NCBI GenBank assembly: GCA_002197995.1
Contig: NGZR01000003.1
Span: 1,054,001-1,118,000, forward strand
DNA from: Gaeumannomyces sp. JS-464
Taxonomy: Eukaryota; Ascomycota; Sordariomycetes; Magnaporthales; Magnaporthaceae
Reading direction: 5' to 3'
Length of the DNA stretch: 64,000 bases
The number at the start of each line of letters is the position of its first letter. The first letter of the stretch is position 1. Under the pieces are notes generated by a model. That model did not search any database, was not told where the DNA came from, and was given only the letters and a program-made list of their open reading frames with translations. This document shows positions 24,334 to 35,211 of the stretch, one piece after another. The translations under genes were made by a program, and so were the position numbers.

Positions 24334-24948
24334 GCAGTCGCCCATACTAAATTCCAGATTTCTTTTTTTTCGCAGTCGCCCCATACTGAACTACAAATTT
24401 CTATTTTTCTATAGTCGCCCCATACTGAATTGCAGATTTCTGTTTTTCTGCAGTCGCTTATACTGAACTTCAAATTTCTGTTTTTCTGCAGTCGCCCATA
24501 CTAAATTCCAGATTTCTGTTTTTTTGCAGTCGCCCCATACTGAACTGCAAATTTCTATTTTTCTGCAGTCGCCCATACTAAATTCCAGATTTCTTTTTTT
24601 TCGCAGTCGCCCCATACTGAACTACAAATTTCTATTTTTCTATAGTCGCCCCATACTGAATTGCAGATTTCTGTTTTTTTGCAGTCGCCCCATACTGAAC
24701 TGCAAATTTCTATTTTTCTGCAGTCGCCCATACGAAATTCCAGATTTCTTTTTTTTCGCAGTCGCCCCATACTGAACTGCAAATTTCTATTTTTTTGTAG
24801 TCGCCCCATACTAAACTGCAGATTTCTGTTTTTCTGCAGTCGCTCATACTGAACTTCAAATTTCTGTTTTTTTGTAGTCGCCCATACTAAACTGCAGATT
24901 TCTGTTTTTCTGCAGTCGCTCATACTGAACTTCAAATTTCTGTTTTTC
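24334..24948 (+). repeat. 16-copy minisatellite, unit 37-39 bp
   Basis: Sixteen head-to-tail units, each beginning GTCGCCCCATACTGAACT or a close variant (start of unit to next start 37-39 bp), with a T-rich tail. Variants form a higher-order pattern: the three-unit series at copies 1-3 recurs at 7-9, and a two-unit series repeats at 13-14 and 15-16. Length differences between units exclude a conserved reading frame. Confidence 0.95.
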
Positions 24949-24989
24949 CGAGCCGCCGAACTGCCCCATATCGACCATTCACCCGGTGC

Positions 24990-25294
24990 CATGGGATTCT
25001 TCCAAAAGTTCGTTAAACTGATGTGGGCTTCCGAGGTTGAAGATGATTTTTTTCAAACGGGTGGCAGGGGCTGTGAAAGCTCGCCGAGTAGTTCGGCACC
25101 AGGCACTATACGATGCGGACCGTCAGATCAAACAGGTTGACCTAAGTAACCTGGAAAAAACAATAAGTTTCGCCCAGGACTTTAACAAAACTGCCAACGC
25201 AAAACGAAGCAGCTTGAAAAAACTCGGGTGTAAAGACTTTATCGCTCTAAGTTTAACCCCCGAAATCAAGGAGCTGAAGGCTTGTAACGAGTGG
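24990..25294 (+). pseudogene. Unknown ORF, 5' half, interrupted by a solo LTR
   Basis: An ATG at 24990 opens MGFFQKFVKLMWASEVEDD, then the frame breaks at a T7 run (25047-25053). With one T fewer it continues as FFKRVAGAVKARR and the open frame that starts at 25037, reaching ...KACNEW exactly at the LTR insertion point. The sequence is hydrophilic and helical-looking (LSNLEKTISFAQDFNKT). I do not recognise the family. The reading continues without shift on the far side of the LTR. Confidence 0.6.
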
Positions 25295-25787
25295 TGTTAC
25301 AATCAGGGGTTTGCTCCTAAGGTAGGGCGCCTCAGGGGTGGTCTGGACAGTAACTTTGGTGAACGCTTCAGGGGGTCTAGGAGGTAGGTGAACTAGGTCT
25401 GATTGCTTGCCCTGGAGGTTATCCAGGAGCTAACTTAGGTTGACTGATGCCGAGGCCTCAGTCAAGCTACCGGAACAGCAAAGAGATCCCTCCTCTATAT
25501 AGGCCTTTCCTGCCTGCCTAAGCCCCTGACACTTGGCTTCCTCCTAGTGTCGCTTGCCTCTTGGGATACTGAAGCATTTGTCAGTATCAAGGCTTCGGTG
25601 GTGATACCGTAGTAGCGCTCAGTATCACTCTGGCTCCCTGTGATACTGCAGCACCACCTAATATCGCCTTGGTCTTATCAGCTATCTCCACGTGACTTGA
25701 CCCCGCGCCACCTGGTCAGACTGCCTTCCACTTCCTTGGCCGCGGTGCCTCTCCCAGGCTAGCTCTCCGCCGACCCTGGTCGTAACA
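25295..25787. mobile_element. Solo LTR with perfect 5-bp target duplication, not RIP-mutated
   Basis: A 493-bp segment beginning TGTTACAATCAGGGGTTTGC and ending GGTCGTAACA, flanked by AGTGG on both sides (25290-25294 and 25788-25792). Its first ~200 bp and last bases align with the LTRs of the RIP-damaged gypsy element at 15397-22811, so they are relatives; the middle differs and contains several GATACTG/CAGTATC copies. No internal retroviral sequence remains, as after recombination between two LTRs. GC content is normal, unlike the nested relative. Confidence 0.93.
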
Positions 25788-25792
25788 AGTGG

Positions 25793-25942
25793 GTGATAAA
25801 CGATCTCGTCACAGCCGGCCCACACATCGGGGATACGTTGGATGAACGTATCTTCTCCACCCCTAAGATTTTCAAAATCGTTATTGGCCTCGAGTCCAGC
25901 CTTAAAAGTCCAGACTACGAAGCATTCCTTCAAACCAGTTAG
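25793..25942 (+). pseudogene. Unknown ORF, 3' half, beyond the solo LTR
   Basis: Starting right after the second AGTGG copy, the frame of the 25037 ORF resumes as VINDLVTAGPHIGDTLDERI and runs to a TAG at 25940-25942. Without the LTR and one duplication copy the 25037 frame would give a protein of about 135 residues. The continuity supports a genuine disrupted gene, but no family is recognised. Confidence 0.6.
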
Positions 25943-28187
25943 CTCCAAGTTCAATCCTGCAGCCGTTAAAACCCGCTGACAAAATAGATTTCCGCGGGTT
26001 GGGCTCAAAGCTACAAAACCGGCCTCTGAACTGCTGCTGCCCGGCTGATCCCTGATCCACCTTTGCTTTGCTTGCCCCCCCCCCCCCCCCCCCCGGTCCC
26101 ACGATTCCTTATTTTTTTTTTAATTTTTTTTTTACAATTAAATCTCAGCCAGGCTAGGATATCTCCGGGTATCTAAATAGGCCGCATTCCACACCTACAA
26201 CAGAGACGAACTTTTTGTCAATCATTTGGTTTCTCGGCCAGCTTTACATCGAGGCAGTGTTCTCGGTTGTTCGCTATTTCGCGCCAACACCCGAGCTTGG
26301 CCGGGTCCGACCTGCGGCCGACAAGAGAAAAGCCCTAGTGCAGGAGCCAGCTGACCAGGGCTTATGTGGCGTCTTTGTGCGACATATCGCTGGTTTACCA
26401 CATGCTTTTGGTAGGATATCGGATATCGTCGTCGCGCTCTCCTAACGGTTTCTGGACTAAGCGGGCCTGTTGCCTTGTTTCGAAACAGCACAATACGCAA
26501 AAGAAGAAGGAAAAAAAAAAAACCTCGTCTCCATTCGTTGCCCCTAGCAAGCGAGCGACATGGATGATCTCTCTCTCTTAAAAAAAAGTGGAAACGTGGT
26601 CATTCTGGAAAAGTGGAGAGTGGACCTGCCTCGTGGTGCATGCTCAGCTTGCCTTTCCAACCTGGCTCCGAGGTGAGTTACGATGGGGCGAGGAACCGAG
26701 GGTGAGTTACGACGGGACGAGGCTTCGATATTACAGCCGGACACAGGGGTCGGCGCTTCTCCGCGCCACCCACCCACCTCGACATGAGGTGCGATTGCTC
26801 TTTCACGCACTGGGTGGCGGAGGACAAGCAGGCCGGGCCAGATTCTCGCCCACCTGCATGCGCTCTGCTTCGCTTCTTCGAAAGGTGACTTGCTCATCGT
26901 TTTATCGGTGTTCTATGGCGGCATCCAGGCTCGCCTTGGGGGGATGGTTGTTGAGAAGCACAGCCCCGCCATGGCCACCAGCAATCATGGGCTTGTTTTT
27001 GCCGAAGACTCCTCCAGCGGCGTCTAGGCATGACTAGACTGTATGTTTTTGAGGTTTGCGGTAAGCCATGGATTCTTTACCTCGCCTCGTGTGCATGGAC
27101 TAGGAGCATGAAGTCGGGTTTGATCAAACAATCAAGAAAATCGCCTTGAATGGACTCACACCCGCGGCGCTCAGCGGAGTAGGGGAAGAGGAGGATAGTT
27201 TGTCCCCACACGGCAACCAGAGCGATCTCCCGTTCGCCAACCTAGTTGCCAAGTGAGGCAGTGCAAAATGGCACCAACCCAATCACGGCCGCTAAAAAAA
27301 TGAAAAAATGGGGTAGGGGATCAGGCAGGTTGATATTTGGCAAGGATCATCAGGCCTTTCCGCCAGGCCCAAATAGGGAACGCCTGCGGGGGAAATGCCT
27401 GTCTGCCACGTGGGCAATTCAGGGGCCTGCCGCCGAGGTCCGCTCGATTTGACGAGCCTCCCAATTCCGTGTGTGGAACGCTAACGACGTCCAGGAAGAA
27501 CGAGCGCGTCGTCATCGAGAAGACGCCCAAGACACCTTACTAGCCTGCCTGCCTTCTCAATTTCCCCCGCAAAAGAATCGCATGCGGTGTCAGCGCTTCG
27601 TGGCCACGGATTCTTGCAGGCATTTCGGGTCTAGGGGCACGTCTCAGGACAAGGCCGCCTGGAGCTGAGCTGGATATCACTACCTACTGACCTTCTAGCC
27701 GTTTTCCTAGCACGTTTTGTGCTCGACCACCGTTTGCCCTGCGTCTACGCCCCTTACACCAGGCCATGCACAATCTAGCGGATGCAAAAAAAAAAACCTT
27801 GGCTTGGTTGGAAGAGAGGCGTAACACCACCCCAGAACCGTGAACAAGGCCGTGGCGCCGCCAAAAGGACAAAGACGATGGCGGCAAACACAATTCCATT
27901 CAGACTTGAGCATATGCTTTTTGAACAAAGACCTCGCCATGTTCTTTGTGACCGTATTCATTGTCTCCCAGCAGTGCATGCTCGCGCCAGGCCGCGCACA
28001 TCATTCCTACTTATTTCCATGGCATCCCGGCTTCATCTTCATCGTGCCTATCAAACTCCTCCCGGCCCGATACAAGAGCATAGGGGACCCTCGAGGAAGT
28101 CCGCCGCCGCTTCCAAAGAGGTAAAATTTGCATTATCAGACCATACTCCAATCAACGAGACCAACCATCCCAGCACCGGCGGCAAGC
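25943..28187. other. Intergenic region, no gene recognised
   Basis: Contains a 20-base poly-C run (26075-26094) followed by T-rich sequence, then mixed-composition DNA. Short frames on both strands show no motif. Sequence before 28188 is the likely upstream region of the next plus-strand gene. Confidence 0.5.
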
Positions 28188-29409
28188 ATGGCACCAGCCA
28201 TCTTCGCCCGGGCTGACGCCAGCCAGGGGGACCACTGCGAGCCCTTCACCAAACACCCTAGCGACTGGGTCGCCGTCTCGCTGGGCATCATCCTAATCTT
28301 GTTCATAGCCCTCGCCTGGTCCGCCCGCCGCTGGTACGTGAGCAGACAGGGCGCCGAGGTCCTGAGGCTCCGCGCCCGTGTCGTCGAGCTCCTCCGTTTC
28401 GAGGCCAGGTACCGGACTGCCCAGGATAACTGCACCCGGCTGCACCAGCTGCTCGGCGAGGAGCGCGATGCCTCCGAGGCGCTGCGCAGGGATGCCGCCG
28501 AGGCGATGGCCAGGTTCGCTTTCCTGGAAGAGAGGACGACCGTGCTTTCGCGGAACATCCGCGTCCTCCAGGGCGGGCCGGCCTCGCCCGTGCCCTTGCG
28601 GCAGTCGTCCATCACCAGGTGCTCGTCGCCGGCCCGGGGCCCTGGCATCACGCAACAACACCCTACTACTAGCGCTTTTCCCCCTGAGGCAAGCCCCAAC
28701 CCCAACCTCGCCGCTTTCCGCAGCCGAATCTTGGGCCTCTCCCCAGCCCGACCTCTACCGCCGCCATGGACGCGATTAAGCGCCGCACCTCGAGACCCCA
28801 GCTGAGAATTGACACCACGGTGGCGCCCCAGAAGCCCGTCGGCCCCCGGCCACCGTCCGTGGCGAGCGGACGATCGCGGGACCAGGCCCCCTTGCTCGCA
28901 GGATGACCGGGGACGCATTTGTCGCGGTGGAGCCCAAGGATGTGCGCAAGTCCATGCGCGCGGTGCTCGCAACGGCCACTCCGCCTCCCTACATGAGCCC
29001 GGTGATCCGCCAGCCCATGGGAACGCTGGCGGACGAGCTGGCCGGCATGGGCGCCGATCCTTCCTGCTTTGACGTCGGCTCCGACGACGACGGCTCCGAC
29101 CAGGAGGATGACCTCAGTCGCCAGTCCTCTTCCGGGCCGCCGGCTCCCACGACCACCTCTCCCGGCTCGCCTGTCTTCCTAACCTTGCCCGTCTCGCCCG
29201 GCTCGACTGCCTTGCGCAACCCCTTCGTCTCGCCGCCAGAATCGCCCGACGCGGCCGGACGCTGGGCCAAAGGTGAGCACGCCGAGGATGCTGCCCCCGC
29301 CAGCCCGTCGATCCACAGCGGCCTCGAGGGCGCTGTCATCCAGGAGGCGCGCCAGGTCACCATGAGGCGTGGCCCCGGATCTGTCGTGACCTCGCCGCGA
29401 GCAAGCTGA
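28188..29409 (+). CDS. Unknown single-pass membrane protein with coiled coil and disordered tail
   Basis: Translation from 28188 (AAGCATGGC; an in-frame ATG at 28128 is the alternative) gives a short N-terminus and one membrane segment at about residues 26-48 (WVAVSLGIILILFIALAWSA). An Arg/Glu-rich coiled coil of about 80 residues follows (RLRARVVELLRFEARYRTAQ onward). The C-terminal portion is disordered, Pro/Ser-rich and acidic. The frame must change twice: near 28735 into one containing MDAIKRRTSRPQLRIDTT, and near 28900 into the frame that opens MTGDAFVAVEPKDVRKSMRA and ends at 29409. Single-base errors or short introns could explain this; no strong splice pair was found. I do not recognise the family. 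It converges with the minus-strand gene ending at 29811. Confidence 0.55.
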
Positions 29410-29810
29410 GCTTCAAACATCGCCCCTGCATTCCGGCCTAGGAACAAAAGACCACCGATCCAACAGCTATTTGGGGCGAGCGATGCGGGTATCGGTTCGA
29501 TGCCTGCCGCCTCGTAAGCTGATCCAATAATAGCACGCCTGGCTGGTCTAGGAAATAATATATGATTCTGGATAAACCTGACCGCTGTAAGTGTTTTATG
29601 CATCGTGGTTACCTACCCGTTTCACATATTGCTCGCGAGAGGGTCGCAGTGAAGGAGACAGGGACGCGGAACAAATATCAAAGCGCCTTGCACATAACAT
29701 TTGCGAACTGATAGATGAACATCAGAGTCCCTGCCTCCACATTTAAAGCTGGTATTTGCCGCCGCTTGCGTCTTTTACGCAGCACGCAAACAAATCCACA
29801 CTAGGACGAC

Positions 29811-30374
29811 CTACACCTCCTTGCAGTGCTTGTCCCACGCCGAGGACCCGCCACCGCCGCCGCCGTCGCCCCTCCTCCGGGCGCCCGAGCACGTCTCGAG
29901 CGTGAGGAAGAAGGCGGCGACGCACAGCGCCATAAACCCCAGGACGAAGTAGACGGCCTCGGCCAGCACGGCCGCGGCGACCGACAGCCGGACGTTCTCC
30001 TCGCCGACGGTGGCGAACCCGTGCATCGCCGTGTGCTGCTGCTGCTGCTGCCGCTGCCGCTGCCGCCGGAACGCCCACACGAGCTCGGCGGCGCCGACCA
30101 GCCAGGACGCGAGCGCGACGGCGAGGAAGAAGACGGTCCAGCGCGCCGAGCTGCGGTCGACGGCCGGGTCCAGGGAGTGTCTCGGAGCCGGAGGGGAGAC
30201 TGTGGTCCTGGTCACCAGCGCCCCGCTGCCGCTGTAGTAGTGGCTGCTGCTGGAGCTGGGGAGCGGCTCGAGCTCCCACTCGCTCGGCGGCCGGATGGCG
30301 CTGTGCCACGGCAGCGAGGCCCCGTATCCAAAGTCTTGCTGCAGTGACGGCATGATGTCGTGGGGATGTGGCAT
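29811..30374 (-). CDS. Unknown two-transmembrane protein (187 aa)
   Basis: One uninterrupted exon. Residues 1-78 are polar and Ser/Pro-rich. Two hydrophobic segments follow: about 81-105 (WTVFFLAVALASWLVGAAEL) and about 131-157 (LSVAAAVLAEAVYFVLGFMA then LCVAAFFL). Between them lies a short loop with an Arg/Gln run coded by a CAG-like repeat. The tail has a Gly run and ends DKHCKEV. It looks like a small fungal integral membrane protein, but I know no specific relative. The first of two nearby ATGs was used as the start; the second is eight codons in. Confidence 0.6.
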   Translation of the reverse strand: MPHPHDIMPSLQQDFGYGASLPWHSAIRPPSEWELEPLPSSSSSHYYSGSGALVTRTTVSPPAPRHSLDPAVDRSSARWTVFFLAVALASWLVGAAELVWAFRRQRQRQQQQQHTAMHGFATVGEENVRLSVAAAVLAEAVYFVLGFMALCVAAFFLTLETCSGARRRGDGGGGGGSSAWDKHCKEV

Positions 30375-30709
30375 TTGTTTCTACTCTTGCTTTCTCCACT
30401 TTGATTTTTGGCAAGTTATGGAATCAGATGGCGGTCATCGAGGTGCAGGGACGAGGCAACGAGAAAAGAAAAATGGCTGCGGGCAGCCTGCTGTTTTGAA
30501 GGCAGCAGAAGGGACGCTTAACAAGCAATAGCCGGTGATAGAGATTCGCAGTGACGGGGCCAATATCCCCTTAGCTGCGTGCCGTGTGTGTTGGAGCCTC
30601 ATCGAGTCACAGCGTCGCCGCCAGTCAGTTCGAGTCCCAGCCAACAACCAACGCACACCTCCAAAAGGACGTGGCCACCACCCACCCACTCTGATGCCAG
30701 CTCGAGAGG

Positions 30710-31689
30710 TCACAGAGCGCCAGCCGCAAGACAGTCGTAGCTAGCCACGCCGCAGGACGTGCTGTGAGGCACCCCCGTGTCCCCCACCCGGCCCACGGCG
30801 CAGCCGCGCAGCTCGCCGCCGCAGCGCCACGTGTTTGCCGCGCCGCACGGCGAACCGGGCCCGCCGCCACCGCCGCCCTCGAGCCAGAGCTCGAACCCCT
30901 TGGTGGACGCAGCCCAGCTCAAGGCCGGGCAGGTTGACGATGCCGTCGTTTTGCGTGCGTCGCGCGGGAGAAGCGCGTCGGCCCCGCCGAACCGCCCGTC
31001 GAGCCAGGCCGCGAGCGAACGCGCTGTTGCCGGACCGCGACTCGCCGTACGTGTACACCAGTCACGTTTGGGGTGCCGCAACACCGGGTGCGACGCGGCG
31101 ATGGCTGCCGTGGAGGCTCCGAGGCTAAAAAAAAGTTGGATAATAAATAGGTAGGTAGTTAGTCGGTGTATTCTTGAGCGGAGAGAGTATGTTGGATGGC
31201 GTGTGGTGTGTTTGTTTACCTACCTATGACCCGTCACGACGATTCCATAGTCGGGGTAAGCAGCCACCGCAGCCTCAACCTTGTCCCTCACCTAGCCCAT
31301 GATGGAGAGGAACCCCTGTAATAGCTCCCGTGCACCCGGCGCCCGACACAGCCTCGGGTTGGTCGGGCTCGACGGGCGCCAGCGTGTAGTTGGTGTTGAG
31401 CTCCATGTTTGCGGCGCTGGCCGTGCCGCGGAAGCCGGCGATGATCTCCCCGGCGGCGTCGCCGCGGTATATGCGGCCGTTGATGTCCGTCGTCGCCGCG
31501 TAGATTGCTGATGACCGGCTGCCGGGGGAGGGTGCAGCCGCCGAGCGCGCAGAGGGACTGTGAGATACGCAGGAAGTGCAGGAAGTGGAGGATGCGGCCG
31601 TAGACGGCTTGCGACACGCCTTTTACTGGCTCTGACACGGCGCCGGAGGACGTTGCTATGGTGGCGACAAGTATTCTGGGGGGCCACAT
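30710..31689 (-). pseudogene. Class 3 lipase/feruloyl esterase-like pseudogene
   Basis: Fragments of a fungal alpha/beta-hydrolase of the lipase class 3 family appear in order but in changing frames. These are GVSQAVYGRILHF, CALGGCTLP, then TDINGRIYRGDAAGEIIAGF followed by RGT, VHGSYY, and VRDKVEAAVAAYPDYGIVVT followed by GH. An intron (GTAGGTAA...TTTTTTTTAG, about 31139-31223) splits the nucleophile elbow, which reads GHSLGAS once joined. Then come VYTYGESRSGNSAFA, AWLDGRFGGADALL, QNDGIVNLPGLELG and GFELWLEGG. Codons for the likely Ser-Asp-His triad survive. At least five frame changes and an in-frame TAG (just before VRDKVEAA) occur within 1 kb, far denser than in neighbouring genes, so I call it a decayed gene rather than a sequencing artefact. 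A secreted enzyme would be expected for the intact family. Confidence 0.75.
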
Positions 31690-32119
31690 CGTGGAGACCT
31701 TGGCAAGGGAGACTCTGGAAGCAGCAATCCGCCCGAGAACAACACCACTCCTGGCTAGAATGGATGAACTCCAAGTCCCGCCATAAGCTCAGCCAAATAA
31801 ATCAGTCTGCTACACTGACATCACCTTGTCATTTAGTTTTTGACCATGATTCATAGTCGTAGGCGGACCGGAACAACCGTCATTTCCACGGTCAGCCAGG
31901 CAAGACTGGCACCGCTGAATAACGCGTACATATCGAAGGGCGGCCGTTCTCATCCAAGAAACAAAACAGAGTGACATAGTTTTGAAGAAACAGCAATGAT
32001 ACCGTAACATCCAGGCCTGCCCGGCCATCATCCAAAATATGTTGAGCTGGGAAATAAAGCCAAGGAGACTGACAAATACACAGGAAATTTGCTCGCACTC
32101 AAGGGCCGGCCGAGTGCAC

Positions 32120-35100
32120 TTAGAGGAACTTGCTCTTTAGGCTGCCGAGGAGCATGTTCTTTTTTTGCTTGCTGACATATTTGTTGACGTCGTTGGCCCA
32201 GCCCTGGCTTTGGTTCTGAAGCGTATCCATGGAATCGCCCATGATGTTCAGCTTCTCGGTTCGTTCGTTGATTTGCCGCGAGAGGTAGTCGCCCCAGCCC
32301 TCGGCACCTGCCGCACCAGCTCGCGATGACCCTGCGGCACCGGAGCCACCGCCAGAACGTGCCAGCCTCGCCTCCTCGGCGGCTGCTGCTATCATCCGCT
32401 TGCTGGGAGGCCGTCCGGGCCCGCCGATCAGCTCGTCCAGATCCGTCGGAGACACGTGCTGCGTCCCGCTGATCCACTGGAGATTGCTGATGGTCGGCCG
32501 TGGCGGCACAGTCAACTCTGGGTTCAGCAGAGTGTCTTCGGTGTGCATGCCCGAGCCTGAGCCCCATGCCGGCACAACGACCAGCTCGGAAGGGCCCGCC
32601 CAGCAGATGATGTCTCCGGTTGACGCTACCAGAGAACTCAAACTCCGGGGCGGATCCATCATGCTGAGTGTCGCCTTGCCGATCTCCTTCAAGGCGGGGA
32701 TGGAATATGCTCGTGCTGTGCGATCCCCGAGCACACACACGACGGCGAAGCCATGCTGCTCCAATTCAGCCACGGAGGCGGCGTCACAGAAAACGTCGTC
32801 GAATGATTTTGATGCGCCCTTCGCCGAAGCTGGCTTGAAGATGCGGACTTCCGTTTGCGTTACTGGTAAGGCCGTTAGTGGCTTCCACCATGGTTATATG
32901 TCGAGTCTGAAAGGCCTCATTTCTTGTACTTACCGACAACAAGAACGCCGTTGACATGCTGGCCATTGCGGAGGCCAGCAACAACCTCTCCAGTGGCAGC
33001 CGCTGGGCGGCCGGTGTTTGCGGCTATGGGGTTGATGCTAATGATCTTGTCGCCCAGGTTTGCGACCCCTACAAGCGTTGCAGTGTAGCCACCCCCGGAG
33101 GGCAACAGTTTGAACGTTGCAACCTTGCCCAGCTGTGTCCCACGAAACAGGCTATGCTTGAATAACTGTCACCCTCAAGGCTCATGACTCCGAACTCGAT
33201 CACAACAGGCCAGTCTTTGGCGGCCTGGCTCGACGAGTGGCCTTTGAGGAAGGAAGATCGCTTCTCTTGCTTGGCAAATTCCGCGCTGGAAGATTGCAGG
33301 ATGACTGCCGGCCCTCGAAGGTCGATTATGCTGATGAACCCTTCCTCGGAGCCAACAGCCACGAAGCCGACGTCCGAAACCTTGACTGCCGTAATGGGTC
33401 CTTTGGCCATGTCATACAGCACAAACGGCTGCAGCCCCTCCTTTAGCGACGGTTCGGCCCGGGAGCTTATGTCGGACAAGCCACCCGGATTCGGCTCAAC
33501 CTCGTCCGGCGCCTCCCGTCCGGAGATACTTGTTCCCGCCCCAGCGAAATATGACGACCTCTCCTGTGCGAGTCCCTGCCGCGAATTCTCCTGTGCTGGC
33601 CGCCATCGACATGGCCGTGATGTCGATTTGATCGTAGCGGCCCGTGGCCCGAGCGACGTCTACCTGCAGCATCCCCGAGTTCTCCATCTCATCGCCGCGG
33701 CCGGCGTCCCACATGCGAACCGTGCCGTCCGCGTGCGCCACCTGGAGCACGTTGCGCCCCTCGTGCCGTCGGCGCACGTTCTTTCCCTCGGCTCCGCCCC
33801 GGACAAGGGGCTCGCCACGGTTCCGAACCTCGTTCATGCCCAGCCATCGCTCTCGGGGGAGTATGGAGAGCGCAACCTTGGTAACAAATGGGTGCACAAA
33901 CGACAGTGAGGGGTGCAGCTGGTTTGTTGGGCTGATGGGGTACCCGGAAGGGAAACTTAGAGTGATCATCTCGCCGGATGACAAGACAGCCATGATAGCA
34001 ATGGGATCCTGCGCGCCGGCGAAATGTGGCGAGGTCCGTGGTACTAGATAGAAATCTGCCAGGTTGGCGCCGGCTGGCGTTGGCAGAACATGTTGCCGCT
34101 TGCCCTTGAAGTGATCGGACAATGCCTGCCACGACGATGTGGCGTAGATGGGTGTCGGACCCAGCTCGAGCCACGTGAGGCCCTTTTCCGGCGCGTCTAT
34201 GGGGAGGCCTCCAGATATTAGAAGGCCAGTATCGTCTGGATCTGCCTTGCAGCACCACTTGATGTGTGAAAACGGCTCGACGAAGACGGGCCGAGGAGGA
34301 TTGGGACTGGGCTGGTCGACGTTGACGTCGGAAAGAGACCTGGCCATGACGATGCGACCGTCTTTAGGATCCCAGAAAACAAGGCTGCCGTCGTCGTGGG
34401 CCGTCAGGACGAAGGTGCCGGTCGGGTGCCACACTGCCTGGACCACCCTCGGGCGACGGACCGAGTCGACCTTGTCGCCGTTCCTCCCGGCGCGCCGGGC
34501 TGAAGCACGTATTCGAAGAACTTTATGGGCTGGTTCTGTTTGAAAGAGTATATAATGGCGCCGTGGTTATACGCAATGAGAAGCTGGCCGATGTCGCGCG
34601 GGTGCAGCTGCATGGAGACCATGTTGGGCTGGCGGGCGGTGGGGTCGCGCTGCTTCCAGTAGTTTGGCAGCCGGAAGGTCGCGAGACGGGAGCGGTCGAG
34701 GTCGAAGGCGAAGACGTCGCCAGACGCCGTGCCGAGCAGGGCCCAGTCCAGCATGGGGTCGGTCAGCATGCAGGCGATGGCACCGGCGTTGGCGTGGCCG
34801 CCCAGGCGCTCGCCGGATGCGAGGTCCCATACCGAGATCTCGCCGCGCGAGTCGAGGCTGACGAGCTTGTCGGCGACAAACTGGAGGAAGCGGATGGAGG
34901 AGTGTTTGGGCGGCTGGATGGACTTGTGGACGCGTCCCTGGCCGAAGATGTAGATCTTGCCGTTGCCGAATTGCGTCAGGTTCGTGCCGACGGCGAGGAG
35001 GGACTGGACGGGGTCGTAGGCGAGGCAGCTGTGGCGTGAAAGGCGCGCATTAGCCACGCCTATATCTAGTATAGGCGGCCAGGGAGACACACCTTATTTG

Positions 35101-35211
35101 GGAATTGATTCCATAGCGGGACTGCTCGCTCGGCGCGAACATGTGTGGCTGGATGGCGGCAGACAGGTCGTTTTGCACGCCCGCCTGCCGGCTCCGCAGA
35201 AAGCCCGCCAT
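32120..35211 (-). CDS. SRO7: Sro7/Lgl-family exocytosis regulator (apparent frameshifts)
   Basis: Start at 35211 (MAGFLRSRQAGVQNDLSAAI). Intron 1 is 35029-35092, intron 2 is 32863-32933 (GTAAGT...CCAG). The length, about 985 residues, fits the lethal-giant-larvae/tomosyn/Sro7 family: WD40 repeats forming two beta-propellers (RHSCLAYDPVQSLLAVGTN-type repeats, ISVWDLASGERLGGH, WHPTGTFVLTAHDDGSLVFW, IISINPIAA). The tail ends in an R-SNARE-like segment (LNIMGDSMDTLQNQSQGWAN, then KYVSKQKK). In yeast, Sro7 binds the plasma-membrane t-SNARE Sec9 and the Rab Sec4 in polarised secretion; the role here is by family. Three single-base slips are needed to stay open: near 34480-34490 (G-rich run), 33521-33535 and 33136-33143. 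No splice signals explain them, so sequence errors are likely. Confidence 0.85.

Noticed and set aside
24334..24948. CRISPR-like array
   Set aside because: Units are contiguous with no unique spacers, the length varies by unit, and the host is a fungus; it is a minisatellite.
24409..24992. Repeat protein frames on both strands over the minisatellite
   Set aside because: Units of 37-39 bp do not keep one frame, and the two strands give equally long frames; this is a by-product of the repeat.
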